Positions 9,401 through 20,817 of a stretch of DNA of 33,131 nucleotides are shown here, piece after piece. The DNA is from Fragilaria radians (Eukaryota > Bacillariophyta > Fragilariophyceae > Fragilariales > Fragilariaceae): contig CAAAJI010000163.1 in the NCBI GenBank assembly GCA_900642245.1, positions 66,273-99,403 on the forward strand, written 5' to 3'. A model generated the notes under the pieces. It made no database searches, was not told the origin of the DNA, and saw only the letters and a list, made by a program, of their open reading frames with translations. Position numbers and translations under genes: made by a program. Position 1 is the first letter of the stretch. Each line of letters begins with the position of its first letter.

Positions 9401-10130
9401 TTAACTTGGTATTAGACAGTCTTTGTGTTGTATATTGAAGTTTACAGGATTATCATATCCCATTATCTTCACTTTGTTGATTTGATGGTAAAGATCCCTA
9501 GTGCAAAGAAGTTTGTCTAGCCAATGGGGACCATGTTTGTAAGTGCAATGATTCTGTAGATTGTACCTTTCCAGTGCATTTTGGAAATGAAGGTTCTCTT
9601 GAAGGTCAGTAAGAATATTGTTTATTTCGTCGTGTTCATTGAAGTCTCCGCCAATTATGATTTGAAACCCCAACTTTTGTTGTTTTTCTATTAGTTTGTT
9701 GAGGTCATTTCGAAAACTGCGTCGAACCATCGCTTCTGTTATTGTAATATCCGGATCTTTATTTGTATTACCTTGCACATTATCGAGGATCCATCGTTTT
9801 TGTTGAGCATGTACTGAAATGGAACCTTTAGATGATTTGGTTGTGGGTGGTTGGTATAAGCTGAGGATTGTTATATTTCCTGTTTTCAGTCTGAATTGTG
9901 CGCTTGCCCATCGGCCTAACGGATCTTGAATTTTACCGCAGATATGTTTTGATAACAATGGATTAATCCATATTGCTGTTCCTCCTGGCTTGTGTTCCGT
10001 TTCCGTGGGATAATTTGTTTGGGAAAATATTAATTTGACTCCTGGATGACGACACAGAACTTCATGAAGTTTTACTTTTGCCGTTGGATGTCGTTTTGGT
10101 CTTGCATTTGTTTTGCCATAGATTTGATTT
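9401..10130 (-). pseudogene. LINE ORF2, unit 2: APE-type endonuclease (5'-truncated)
   Basis: The frame is open from the unit boundary near 10130 to a stop at 9401. Apurinic-endonuclease motifs are visible in order: HKPGGTAIWI, DPLGRWASAQF, ILSLYQPPTT and IIIGGDFNEHD. The first catalytic Asn and most of the catalytic Glu motif are lost; at the equivalent of QETNT the sequence reads GKTNA. A frameshift just before 9401 removes the final Asp-His motif from the frame. This domain would nick target DNA to prime reverse transcription. Confidence 0.75.
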
Positions 10131-10136
10131 GAAGTA

Positions 10137-11165
10137 TCATGCTATTGTAATGTAGTTTAATCCAGGTGTCAATTTGAGATCCATAGTGATTCGAAGCTTG
10201 TGTTGTTGAATAAATTGGTGCAATTCTGTAAACCAGATAGAATCAGTTATCCTGTATGTTGATGACAGGTCTTGAAACGGACACTGACCTCTCCCATCGC
10301 TAAACCTCCACCAAAGGTAAGCTATTTTCATAGCGTTATGTGTTTTGTGTTCTACTGACATGCTGCGTGTGAAGTTAACAAGGTTTTGCGCTCCTTGCAA
10401 CATATATACGTTGATCATATGTAATCCTCCGTAATTGGTGTGACCGTACACAATGCCATGAGGAGTTTTAGAGCTGTATCCCATCCGTTATAACGCTATC
10501 TCTGTGGCTTGTCTCTTGATCTGTTTGGTTGCCTTTGTTTGCATTGATGACATTTGAGTGATATATTGAATTCTAGGAGAGTGGATTGTATGATAGTAAG
10601 TTTGAACTTCTTTGAAATCCATTCCTGCAGCGTTAATTGTATTTGCCAATTGATTTTGTTTAATGTGAAGAACTAACTCTTGAAATTTTCTTGATTTTTC
10701 AGCTGATTGGAAATATCCTAGTGACTTGTGGTGCAGATTTGTCTTCACGTTGTTAAGTGTGATGAAACCCCACTCACGATCATCTAAATTAATAGGAGAA
10801 TACTCTGTTTTGTTGATTGTTGTTCTACCGGTTGTGGCGTGTTGCCACTGTACAGCGTAAAAGTTGCATTTTGTTGAAGAGAGTTTTCCTCCGGATATGA
10901 ACAAGATGTCGCTCCACTTCTGAGCTGAATTTTGTGATTATCGTAACATGGTCTCAATTGAATTGTTATGAGAAAAGGAGTGATGTGTGTTGATGTCGTC
11001 AACATAGGCAGAAGCATATAATACATCCTCTTGTTGTCGATATGGATCTGAAAGATGAAATCCCTTTGCGTTGTTGCAATACAGACTTAACAATTTGTTT
11101 GATAACATTGTCCAAATATGCGGGGAGCAACCACTGCCTTGTCCGGTGCCAAATAGTTTGTTGTG
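10137..11165 (-). pseudogene. LINE ORF2, unit 3: RT palm C-terminal part and thumb
   Basis: One frame interrupted by TAA at 10938-10940 and at 10488-10490. It reads YASAYVDDINTHHSF (about 10980-11030), ISGGKLSSTKC (about 10880), HHKSLGYFQS, GYSSKTPHGI and YLWWRFSDGR, all matching units 4 and 7. It stops within PGLNYITIA at the junction with unit 2. The TAA at 10938 is TCC in the second, near-identical copy of this sequence at 11789, which supports a point mutation or allelic difference. Confidence 0.75.
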
Positions 11166-11636
11166 TTCTGTTGAGCTATAAAATGTGGAGGATAACCTAT
11201 CTTTATGTAATACTTTGACTGATCCATTGTTTCTTTCACCAAATTTAGGATGTTGGGGTGCACTCCATATTTTCTACTAATGGTGAATGCTATGTTTGGT
11301 ATGATCCTATCGTAGCAAGCTTGAGCATCGTAGTTGATCTGAATGTAAGGTACGTTGGACTGTTTGGAGATTTCTTGTTGCATAATCTCAAACATGATTG
11401 GATCAATGGACCGTCTGTGTTTCCTTGATCCATGTTGTGAAGAATGTAACATGTGATGATTTTCTGCGATGTCTATTGCCTGTTCCCACTTTAACTTCAA
11501 CAACAGATTATAATCCGCTTCGTAGATGTGCATGTTTCTAATCCTGTGGACGTAGTGGTTTGTTGTGTCTTTAAAAAAGGCAACTGAATGTACCACTTTC
11601 CATCTATCTTGAGCCGTTGATGATTGCAATAGTATA
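10811..11636. repeat. Direct duplication, first copy, left of the N gap
   Basis: This 826-bp stretch matches 11660-12485 at a constant offset of 849 with no indels that I can see and only scattered substitutions. Examples are GATTATCG against GAGGATCG near 10937, and CCATATTT against CCGTAATT near 11268. It ends directly at the N gap. Both copies share the same frameshift before GTGQGSGCSP, so they descend from one damaged locus. Confidence 0.9.
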
Positions 11637-11656
11637 NNNNNNNNNNNNNNNNNNNN
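11637..11656. other. Assembly gap of 20 Ns
   Basis: Twenty consecutive Ns. The sequences on the two sides are copies of each other, so the gap probably joins two overlapping contigs whose overlap was not merged. Confidence 0.95.
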
Positions 11657-11659
11657 TTG

Positions 11660-12485
11660 TGTTGATTGTTGTTCTACCGGTTGTGGCGTGTTGCCACTGT
11701 ACAGCGTAAAAGTTGCATTTTGTTGAAGAGAGTTTTCCTCCGGATATGAACAAGATGTCGCTCCACTTCTGAGCTGAATTTTGTGAGGATCGTAACATGG
11801 TCTCAATTGAATTGTTATGAGAAAAGGAGTGATGTGTGTTGATGTCGTCAACATAGGCAGAAGCATATAATACATCCTCTTGTTGTCGATATGGATCTGA
11901 AAGATGAAATCCCTTTGCGTTGTTGCAATACAGACTTAACAATTTGCTTGATAACATTGTCCAAATATGCGGGGAGCAACCACTGCCTTGTCCGGTGCCA
12001 AATAGTTTGTTGTGTTCTGTTGAGCTATAAAATGTGGAGGATAACCTATCTTTATGTAATACTTTGACTGATCCATTGTTTCTTTCACCAAATTTAGGAT
12101 GTTGGGGTGCACTCCGTAATTTCTACTAATGGTGAATGCTATGTTTGGTATGATCCTATCGTAGCAAGCTTGAGCATCGTAGTTGATCTGAATGTAAGGT
12201 ACGTTGGACTGTTTGGAGATTTCTTGTTGCATAATCTCAAACATGATTGGATCAATGGACCGTCTGTGTTTCCTTGATCCATGTTGTGAAGAATGTAACA
12301 TGTGATGATTTTCTGCAATGTCTATTGCCTGTTCCCACTTTAACTTCAACAGCAGATTATAATCCGCTTCGTAGATGTGTATGTTCCTAATCCTGTGGAC
12401 ATAATGATTTGTTGTGTCTTTAAACAAGGCAACTGAATGTACAACTTTCCATCTGTCAAGAGCCGTTGATGATTGCAGAAGTATG
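11660..12485. repeat. Direct duplication, second copy, right of the N gap
   Basis: Second copy of the 826-bp sequence at 10811-11636. It starts within a few bases of the N gap and continues smoothly into the rest of unit 3 on its right, whereas the first copy continues smoothly into unit 3 on its left. That is the pattern of two contig ends overlapping. Confidence 0.9.
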
Positions 12486-12843
12486 TTCATAAATTTGAGA
12501 TATGCTTCCACGATTTCGGACTGTTGCTGATTGAGTTCTAATTGTTTAGGATTCTTGTCGTTGAAGGAGAATTTGTGTGCTGATATGAGAGATTTGTGAT
12601 GACCTAAGTGTAATCCTGAGGGTGATGTGGTGGTTCTCTCCTTCCATTTTCTCATTTTCTTCACCCAGTCTTCTTGAGAGATGGAGTCAGTGGTTGTTTC
12701 CAGTGGTGGCGTTGTAATCTGGTGAGCAAAGGTTTGAATTAGAGGAGTAAGTCTTGAGGATGTATTTTGATATAAATGTTTGTTCATGATCACTTGTTCT
12801 TCTGACCATCTTATATTGTCATTGATAAAAGTCTGATCAGGTA

Positions 12844-13791
12844 CTATTCCGGAGATATATTTGTATTGGGATAAGGGAGTTGTGGACGCTTGGCAAAGTG
12901 GATATGATTATGAGAGGCAATATGGGAGGCAATTTGATCTAAATTGGTGATAGTGTCATATTTTTGATTCTCTGTGGGAATTTGAAGATAAGGAGATTGT
13001 TGTGTGTTGATTATTGTCTTTTCTTTGATTTTCTTGTATAATTCTCTTGTTTTTTCCGTACGAAGTAAATGATTCAGGTAATTGATCTTCCTGTGATTCT
13101 TTGGTTGTTCCTTTTGCAAAATTGTGATTTCTTGTTGTATGATTTGATGCCGGAGTTGAAAACTCAGTTTTGTTTGGTCCCTAAACTTCTTAACAAGTTT
13201 ATACTTCAAGGTAAGAGCGTTGACAAGTTCTATCTGGATTGTGGACTTGGATTTACGTAAGATTTTGATTGTGTTGTTACAATGGCAAAGTTCTTCTTTC
13301 CAAACAGGAATATCCATATGCCACCAATCCTTGTGTTGTTTCCCTAATCTGGCTTCCGCTTTCAATCGTATACTCACCCATAATCGGTCAATGGTGTTCA
13401 ATTTGTCTGTAGTCACTCTGTCTGGTTTCATGTCGCTTATTGTTCTAAACATGTTGAATTTGAGCAACTGTTTATGGACTTCTTGAATATATTTCGTGAC
13501 TTTGTGTGCGTGATTTGAAACAAGATTACGCAGTTGATAATTTGTTGCAATTGCTACATTCTTCTTTATTTGGATACGTATCGGGATGTGGTCTGTCTCA
13601 ATGACTGAATGCTGATCTTCGAGTTTGACTGTTGTATTGGATGTTATCAGTGCCGGGGTAAGAAAAATGCGGTCAAGAGCATGTGTCCCTTGCAGGTAAG
13701 TGGATTGTGTCTTGGGGTGTTTAAGTAGCATGATGTCAACAAGACAATGCTTCGTGACTATATCTTCGATAACATTGTTTGTGTTGGTTCA
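12844..13791 (-). pseudogene. LINE ORF2, unit 3: endonuclease C-terminus and linker
   Basis: The frame continues from GGDFNE across TGA at 13789-13791 (Ser in unit 7, His in unit 4). It reads HALDRIFLTPALI and ETDHIPIRI, the Asp-His catalytic end of the APE domain, then the helical linker with WWHMDIPVWKEEL, KKFRDQTKLSFQLRH and RELYKKIKEKT. The linker pattern WWH..., KKFR, RH and a final (I/L)YxKIKxKT is shared by units 4 and 7. A frameshift near 12860 moves the sequence YKYISG into the RT frame. Confidence 0.8.
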
Positions 13792-14857
13792 TTCATTGAA
13801 GTCTCCTCCCAAAATGATTTTGTGATTCTGACGTTGTAATCCTATGATAAGTTTTCCAATGTCTTGCCTGTATTGTTGAAAGATATTTAATTTGATTTCT
13901 TTGTCTGTTAAATGTCGGGTTTGTTGTGCTGTAATGTTGATTGTGCCTTCTGTTATCTGTCCCTTTGGTGGTTGGTATGTGGACAAAACTGTGATGACAG
14001 CTGGGTTTCATTTTCAGTGTAATGCTGGCCCATCTTCCCATTTCATCTACATGACGTCGTGTGATGTGTTTGGAAATAGAAGGTAAGACAATTAATCCGA
14101 TGCCTCCAGGTTGATACTTCTGTTTTGTTGCATTTACTATTTGCGACCAGATGAATTGTCCTTGCGGATAGCTTTTCTTGGTTTGCTGTAGAACATGCTT
14201 CACTTTTGGATGGTCAATAATTGTGTTGATTTCTTGAAGAAGAATTATATCAATGTTTTCAGAGTACATCTTTTGTACTATTCGGTCTAATGGATGTGGA
14301 TTCCCTGTCATCTGTAATCCGTTGATATTATTGGTGACAATATTGATGGTAAGTGGTATTCTTGTTTTTTTCTTGATGTCTATCTTGGCTAACTTCAGTT
14401 GGTTTCTGTGACTTTGTAGTACTGCTAAATTGTCAGGATTCTGCATTAGTGAACAATTAATATTATGATTTATAATATTATCGTCTACTCCTGCAGTCTC
14501 TGGACTTCTGTTGATTGATGTTGGTGATTGTGTACAAGTTTGATGCGTCTTTTTGGATATAGTGGACTTGGTGGTTAACCAGGGCCAATATGGAAATTTA
14601 TAGGACTTCTGATGGTGTTGTAGTCCTCCATCAGGGGATAATCTCTGACATGATTGTGACTTATCAGTGCCTCTGATTGCTGGAAAGCTGACTTTTTGTT
14701 TCTTGGAAGCCTGAGAGGTGGGTTCTGGTGTTGGAAGTATATTATTTGTGTTGATGATATCTTCTTGTTGTGTCTCCATACTTGTGTCGTCTGTTGCGGG
14801 TGCTTCCGGCGATTTGTATGTGATGAGTTGTAACATCCTCTCAAATTTATGATTCAT
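13789..14857 (-). pseudogene. LINE ORF1 C-terminus fused to endonuclease N-terminus, unit 3
   Basis: A single frame begins with the ORF1 C-terminal segment MNHKFERMLQL and KKQKVSFPAIRG. It then runs without a stop into the ORF2 endonuclease: NIVTNNINGLQM, IILLQEINT, YQPGGIGLIV and EMGRWASITL. In units 4 and 7 ORF1 stops here and ORF2 lies in the +1 frame, so a one-base loss near 14680 has fused them. Near 14010 another shift moves STYQPPKGQI and IILGGDFNE into the frame that ends at the TGA at 13789. Endonuclease residues Asn, Glu and Asp-x-Asn are all present. Confidence 0.8.
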
Positions 14858-16186
14858 GTCAGCGTTTATTTGTTGTATGGTTTGAATCAGGAACTCAATC
14901 TGGTGGCCTTATAGGATTCAGTGGTAACATCAGAGATTGGCTCTGTCGTGGTTTTCTCTGTTGTAGTTTTGGATTGAAAGATTGAATGCTGTAAGATCTA
15001 AGGAAAGAAGTGAATCAATGCTGCTGCTTAGTTGACTGTTTTTAGATTCAGAATAATGGTCCGAAGTGATTGGAATGAGAGTAGGGTTCCCCGAGATCCG
15101 GGTATCACTGGGATCTAACATGTCGTTCCACATCTGAAGGGATTGTTGAATGACCGTACGAGTAAGTTTAAAATCATTTGTGTGGACTATGATTTTGATA
15201 ACCTGTATATTGTTGTTGTGATAAAATCCAATGACATCTGATACGCTCTGTAGTTGTGTTTTGAGAATGAAAAATGACTCTGCTGTAACGTTGTTTACCA
15301 TGATCATACGGGAGTTGTTTTGGATCTGTGCGGTGAGCGCAAGTGCGGATTTCCACGCTTTTTGATTGACTCTCTGCATGCGTAAAGTAACATACTCTTC
15401 TGGTGATTGTGTGCGCTCAATAAATGCTTTATTTGATTGGTAAAAGTCATTTCTGTGAACCTCAATGGCGTCTACCCAACAATTCGTCTGCAATTCTAAT
15501 CTGACGTACTTTGAACTCTGGATATAATGTTGCCTGTTTTCCTAATTCAAGCATTTTATGGTAGACATACTCCTTCAAGAAATATGTTGGTGCATATTGT
15601 GGGATGATGCTGATAATGCTGGTGTTCCAATCCTCAGGCTTCCATTTGTGATCAGTAACTTTGATGCTCTGGTCTTGTAGAAATTTAATCAAATCTAGCT
15701 GACGTTTGATCTCCTCCAACTTAAAAACTGAATCGTACTCTTGAATCACAATGTTAAGAATAGTGTTGACTGATTTGCCGTAGGGTACTTGATGTAGATC
15801 AAAATGGTTCTTGTATACGTCTGCGTTAGTGAGATCAGAAATAGCAGATGTTCTAAGGAGTTCATGACGCTTGTTATAAATGGCCTTGATGAATTTTGTG
15901 GCTGAATGGAGTTTCTGAATGAGATTGACATGCTTGAGGAATGAGTCTGTATTTCCTTTTTTTGTAATGAAAGAGATTTTAATGATCCTAGCAGTGCTGA
16001 CAACAACATTTGGGCGGTGAACATTAGAGGTACGCTCATCTCCAGCCTCGCTTTTGTTGTCCGTATCTTTCAAGGGATCTTTCATGGGATCTTTCTGAGA
16101 CTCTTTAGCGGTGAAAGGAGAGAGTTTGGTATACTTCTTCACTGGTTTTTCTGGAGGTGTCTTGGTGTGCTCTTGGAGTGCAACAT
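14858..16186 (-). pseudogene. LINE ORF1 protein, unit 3 (frameshifted)
   Basis: Two overlapping frames, 15462-16286 and 14930-15493, together cover ORF1. The first carries DERTSNVHRPN, KAIYNKRHELL, NHFDLHQVPYGKS, HKWKPEDWNT and IPQYAPTYF. The second carries DAIEVHRNDFYQSNKAF and the Asp-rich region DSLLSLDLTAF. A shift near 15475 joins them, and another near 14985 leads to the C-terminal segment. The ATG in the conserved TTCACCATG context (16184-16186) is out of frame with the main ORF because of a base loss shortly after it. The long frame instead opens upstream, across the junction with unit 4. The coiled-coil segment between SYKAT and IEFLI is shortened relative to unit 7. Confidence 0.8.
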
Positions 16187-16263
16187 GGTGAAAAAAGCGA
16201 GGTAAGAGGTAAAGATTTTCTACAAAAGGGTTAAACTTGCGAATTTCCTGTTCTGAAAATAAT

Positions 16264-16307
16264 GAACTATGCCTGAATAAATGCAATATCTATATTTAAT
16301 GTGCTAT
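16264..16307 (-). repeat. Conserved LINE 3' terminal block, unit 4
   Basis: Starts GAACTATGCCTGAATAAATG and ends TTTAATGTGCTAT on the plus strand. It is separated from the leader of unit 3 by the 8-bp AAAATAAT. The ORF2 stop codon TAG (16308-16310) lies immediately beside it. Confidence 0.85.
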
Positions 16308-19300
16308 CTATATAGTAGTGAGTCCCAACTGTAGTTTGATTGGGGTCCCAGTACCAGCCTCACACGGGATCCTTGGATCCTTTCCTTGCTTCTGTTCTTG
16401 TTCATATTGTTTTGTTTGAAATGTAATATGTTTATCCAGGCTTTTGAAATGTAGTTGAAGCCATTTGGTTTGATTTTGATGTTCTTGAATATTAGAAAAC
16501 ATAAGCATCTGCATCTTTCTGGTTAGCAAGCTTTTATTGTCATATAATCTTTGCAGTCTCTGATTGTTTTGTTGTGTTTTTTCTTCATGTAATTGTTCGT
16601 GTTTTTGCTTGTGTATAAACTGTAATTGAAACAACCATGCTTTTTTCCATTGGTATATAAGAAACTTAATGAGATCAGATATATATTTTGTGGTGTCTTC
16701 TTTTTTCTCCATTAACGATTCAAACTGATCTCCAAAGTGGATTGCAATTTTTCCTTGTAAGATTTTATCCCATCCAATAATTTGTTGATCTCTTGATATT
16801 TCACTGTCATTTACCGAATTGTTATCTTGTATATTGTTAATGATTTTCTTTGTTATGGCTGTGATATTGCCATAGTTTTTTAATTGTTTTTTTAGTGTTT
16901 GCATTTGACGCCATATATTGTTTCCATTTTCGGAGCAGAATAGGATATGAGATATATCTTCGTCATGTTTGCTACATAACTGGCATTCTGGTGATGCAAC
17001 CTGTTTTAACTTGAAAAGGTGTTTCCTTGTTGGTGTTATACCTGATAACATTTTAATAATGGACATATACTTCCTGAATTCTTTTACGATGATTTTGAAC
17101 TGTATCCAATCTATCATAGGATATGTAGTTCCAAATTTTCGATGCAGATATGTCTCTGAAATTCTGATTTGACAATGTGCTACTAATTGTTGTATATTGT
17201 ATAGGGGAGTATTGTTGCCTCTGATTTGAATTATATATTCAATTGGAGTACTGGATGAGGTACAATGTATAGCTTCATTTGCTTGTTTGTCAACTAATAT
17301 ATTGAGGGTTTCAGCAATTGTTTTATCTTTGGACGGTGTTTTAAGTCCTTTCACATGACAAAATGTTCCTCCAGGTGGTAAATATCTTTTTATCTCAAGC
17401 AGAACATCGGAATCTGTCCATTCAATATTTGGTACGTGATCATTGATGCGTTGCATCCTTTTTATTACTGCTTGATTGTCGCAATATAATTCCCATTTTG
17501 TATTCTGTTGTTTAATATTTTCATGGAGTGCTTTCAACACTGATAAAACTCCCATTGCTTTGGCTCTAAAGGATGATATGTTACTCTCACTTATTCTCTT
17601 TTTCTGTTGCCAAATTATGTCTCCATTACTCTTGGCCACAACCCATGCATATGCTGACTTGTCTTGACGAACTGACGCATCCGTTACAATAATGATCTTA
17701 TCTGGAAGACTAAGATGAACGGGTGGTAAATGAATGATAGGTGGCATAAGATTTGTATTAATGCTTGTGTATTTTGGTAGAAGGGTGCCTGTGATGGAAT
17801 AGAGACATGGGATTACCCAATGTGGAAGTTCTTCGAGGTGTCTTTCATCTTTTGTTTGTAAATGTATTTGTATTATGGACTGACTTGTTTTCTTATATGT
17901 GTAGTTTTCATCTCGATACATCCTGTAATCTTTTCTGACTTCTTTGATAGGAACTATCCATGCGCCTAGTGGCTTTTTCAGTCTTCTAGAGTTTGTATGT
18001 GTGATAGTTTGTAGAAATTTGGTCCAGTATGATCAAACAGATTTATTGGGCTTGGAGACTTGAAACATAGCTTTCTTTGTCAATTTGATTGTTCTGGCAT
18101 CTTTATGTGAATAACTCTGTACGGTGATGTGCCTGCCTACTTCATCGGTAATGTCACTCAGAGTGATGACATGTAAATATAAGTGACACTGATTGATATT
18201 GCTCACTATCTCTTGCAAATATTTCTGTTGTAGAACTGCTTCCATAATGTAGATATCATTTTGTCTCATGCAAGGATAATTCTTCATCTGTATGTCAATT
18301 TTAATTTGAAAATCTTCAAGGAAACTGTGTAGATTGTTGAACCAATCCGATTTGACGTATGTTACATCTTGCGACTTATATTTGAACGGATGTTTCTCGA
18401 GTCCAAGCTGATACCATCACCATTTGGTGACTGTCTTGATCATATTTGCAGATAATGAGTGTTCAGTGAGTCCTTTTGTTAATGTGATAAGATTTCTGGC
18501 TCCTTGTTCAACTCTGATATTTGGCAATCCTAAACCTCCATATGATTGATGTCCCAAAGATATTCCATGCGGTGTAGAAGAACTGTATCCCATTTGTGGA
18601 AGAATATGACTTAATCCTTGATTTGTGATTTTTTCTGCTGGTGACCTTGGAATCAAAGATAAATGAGTAACATACTGAATCTTTGGATGATAAATGGTAT
18701 GATAATACAATTTTGCCTCTTGATAAGTGAGGTCTGCACTTTTAGTAATTTGCATCATTGTGCTCAATTTCGTTCTTATCCATGCTTCTTGCATAGAGAT
18801 TGGAGCTGCCACTGATTGCATATATCCTAGTGATTTATGAGATCCTGTGGATATCACTTGTGATATCTGAATAATATCACCGTCTGGATCCTTAATTTGA
18901 ATACTGGGTGCTTCTTCATTGGCCACCTGATATCGTCCTGTTGTTGCCGGAGTCATTGTATTGACATAATAGTTACACTTACTGCTTGATAACTTCCCCC
19001 CAGAGACATGTAAGATGTCATTCCACTTCTGTGCTTTGTTAGAGGCCTTGTTTATCATTTGCAATATTGTGTTCTGGGATGTAAAGGAATGGTGGGTATT
19101 TACATCATCAACGTAGGCAGTGAGGTATAATGATGTTATGTGATCACCATATAGAGTTATAAATTGTGATCCTTGAGCGTCCTCTGTGTACAGCGTGAAC
19201 AATTCTGAAGACAACAGAGTCCAGATGTGAGGAGAGCAGCCACTTCCTTGACCCGTTCCAAAAATCTTTTCTTTTTTGGTATTGCCATAATATTGTGTCG

Positions 19301-19649
19301 TAACCACTGTGCCAAGTTTAATGTAGTATCTTGCATCTTGTAGTGTTGTTCTAAAAATGTTTAGAATGTTTTTATGAACACCATATTTTTTACTGATAGC
19401 CAATGCAATCTCCGGAATGATGCGATCATAACATGCTTGTGCATCATAATTAATTTGAAGATATGGGGTATGGGTCATCTTTGAGTATTCTTGCTGCATG
19501 ATTTCAATTGCAACTGGATCTAGTGATGTACATCTTTTCCTGGACCCGTATTGTGAAGGGTGTAATAGTTCCAATTTCTCTGCTAATGCCACTGCCTCTC
19601 CCCATTTCTGCTTTAATATAAAATTGTAGTCCGCTTCGTATATGGACAT
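16308..19649 (-). pseudogene. LINE ORF2, unit 4: RT, RNase H, CCHC knuckle, C-terminal tail
   Basis: A 1,113-codon frame interrupted only by TGA at 18417-18419 and 18033-18035. Both align with Trp in other units (the second Trp of WWRY; Trp in KPNKSxW). RT motifs are intact: HPSQYGSRK, INYDAQACYDRII, GTGQGSGCSPHIW, TAYVDDVNTHHSF, SGGKLSSSKC and SHKSLGYMQS. The RNase H start (IVTDAS) and YCDN are present, but the catalytic Glu is Lys (SFRAKA where others have RAEA) and KGHQ is KGLK, so RNase H is probably inactive. The knuckle reads CQLC ... ISHILFC. The tail reads RIPCEAGTG and ends in TAG. A one-base loss at about 19647 separates this frame from the upstream part at the NVHIYEADY motif. Confidence 0.85.
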
Positions 19650-20808
19650 TTCTTATGCGGTGTACAAAGCTATTGTTTGTATCTTTATTGAGAGCAACAG
19701 AGTGAACTGTTTTCCACCTTTTCAAGCTTATTCCATGCTGTATTACAATATTGAAGAACTTCAGAAATAATGTCATAAGTTCGTGTTGCTTCTGATCCAT
19801 TTCTTGCTTCTTTTCTGAGTTGTTGTCATCATAACTAAACAAATGCGGAGCAAAATATGCCTTATGGTGTCCAAGATGTAAGCCTGATGGGGAGGTGGTG
19901 ATGCTCTCTTTCCATTTTGACAGTTTAGTAACCCAATCCTCCAAGGTAATTATATCGGTACCAATTTCTTTGGGAGCCTCATATATATTTTGCATGAATT
20001 TGTGTACTATGTTATTGATTGTAGGTGTTGTGAGTGGCAACTGAGGTAGAGTATATTCTCTTGACTCATCAGATACTGATTCAACATGCGAATCTTCTGA
20101 GATATAGGTGGCTAAAGGGGTATTCTTTGCTTGTGTAAAATGTGTCATATTATACTGCGCAATATGTCTCGAGATGTGTTCTGGATCCTCAATTGTAGAG
20201 ATTTGACCGTCATCTGCTTGAATTTGTAGCTTGACTTGATTATTTCGTGAATCCATAGTTTTTTTCTTTATTTTGTTGTATATTTCCCGTATTTGTTCAT
20301 TACGAAGGATCTGCTTTAATCGCCTTATCTTTGGTTTATTGGGTGGATCTTCTAAGTACAGTGTTGATATGTTGTCTTGTATCAATTTGTGCCGTATCTG
20401 ATATCCTTGTTCCGTTTGTTGTCTGAACTTTTTGACCAATTTATTCTTCTCTGTTAATACTGTTTTGATTTGTTCATTTGGCTTTGGAATTTTCTTTTTC
20501 AATTGTTTTAGAACTTGATTACATCGTTGTAGTTGTGATTTCCATTGTACTAAATCTTTGTGCCACCAATCTCTTGCTGTTACTTTTAAAGCTTTCTCTT
20601 CCTGTAACCTTATTTGAGTCATCTTGTAGTCAATTTTATTTGCAATAGCTTCCGTGATCTGTCCATTACTTAATGTTTCAATTGCTGTGAAAATGTTTTG
20701 TTTTGTCATATTTTCATGAACATTTTTAATATATTGTTGAACTTGAAAAAGATGACTGGAATTCAAATGCCTTGCATGTTGTGCATTGCTTTGATGTATA
20801 CCAGCGGG
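19504..20808 (-). pseudogene. LINE ORF2, unit 4: endonuclease-RT linker and RT fingers
   Basis: An open frame rich in Lys, Gln and Glu. It contains WWHKDLVQWKSQL, KLVKKFRQQTEQGYQIRH, REIYNKIKKKT and FTQAKNTPLATY, then enters the RT with ITTSPSGLHLGHHKAY and WKTVHSVALNKD. It loses frame at IRNVHI near 19647; the last 48 codons to 19504 are out of frame. The likely role is a spacer between the two enzymatic domains; I recognise no named domain in it. Upstream it is preceded by TAA at about 20817 within the frame that follows the Asp-His endonuclease motif. Confidence 0.75.
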
Positions 20809-20817
20809 AAGTTGTAT

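Larger units (their letters stand above)
4909..10130 (-). mobile_element. LINE unit 2, 5'-truncated
   Basis: The unit ends at 4909 with the conserved terminal block and is separated from unit 1 by the 8-bp spacer AAAATTAT (4901-4908). Reading upstream it holds C-terminal tail, knuckle, RNase H, RT, linker and most of the endonuclease. It stops at about 10130 inside the endonuclease, where unit 3 RT sequence begins. The 5' truncation fits incomplete target-primed reverse transcription, with the insertion lying inside unit 3. Its coding sequence is the most diverged of the large copies. Confidence 0.8.
11160..12793 (-). pseudogene. LINE ORF2, unit 3: RT fingers and palm (contains the duplication)
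   Basis: The frame from 12793 reads RTTTSPSGLHLGHHKSL, WKVVHSVALFKD, NIHIYEADYN, SSQHGSRKHRR and INYDAQACYDRII, with the motif A Asp intact. A one-base shift near 12010 then puts GTGQGSGCSPHIW and SAYVDDINTHHSF into the neighbouring frame. The copy left of the gap (11160-11636) repeats the same order and the same shift. Apart from that shift the catalytic motifs are intact. Part of the RT is therefore present twice in this window and should be counted once. Confidence 0.8.
10130..16255 (-). mobile_element. LINE unit 3, 3'-truncated
   Basis: Starts on the minus strand at 16255 with CAGAACAGGAAATTCGC and contains ORF1, endonuclease, linker and RT. It stops in the RT thumb at about 10130, where unit 2 begins. 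RNase H, the knuckle and the 3' end are not present. The interval includes a 20-N gap and an 826-bp duplication, so the true unit is about 850 bp shorter than drawn if that duplication is artefactual. Confidence 0.8.

Noticed and set aside
11087..11875. Open frame running through the N gap
   Set aside because: It only exists because Ns are translated as unknown residues; its left part is an out-of-frame reading of RT and its right part is the duplicated RT.
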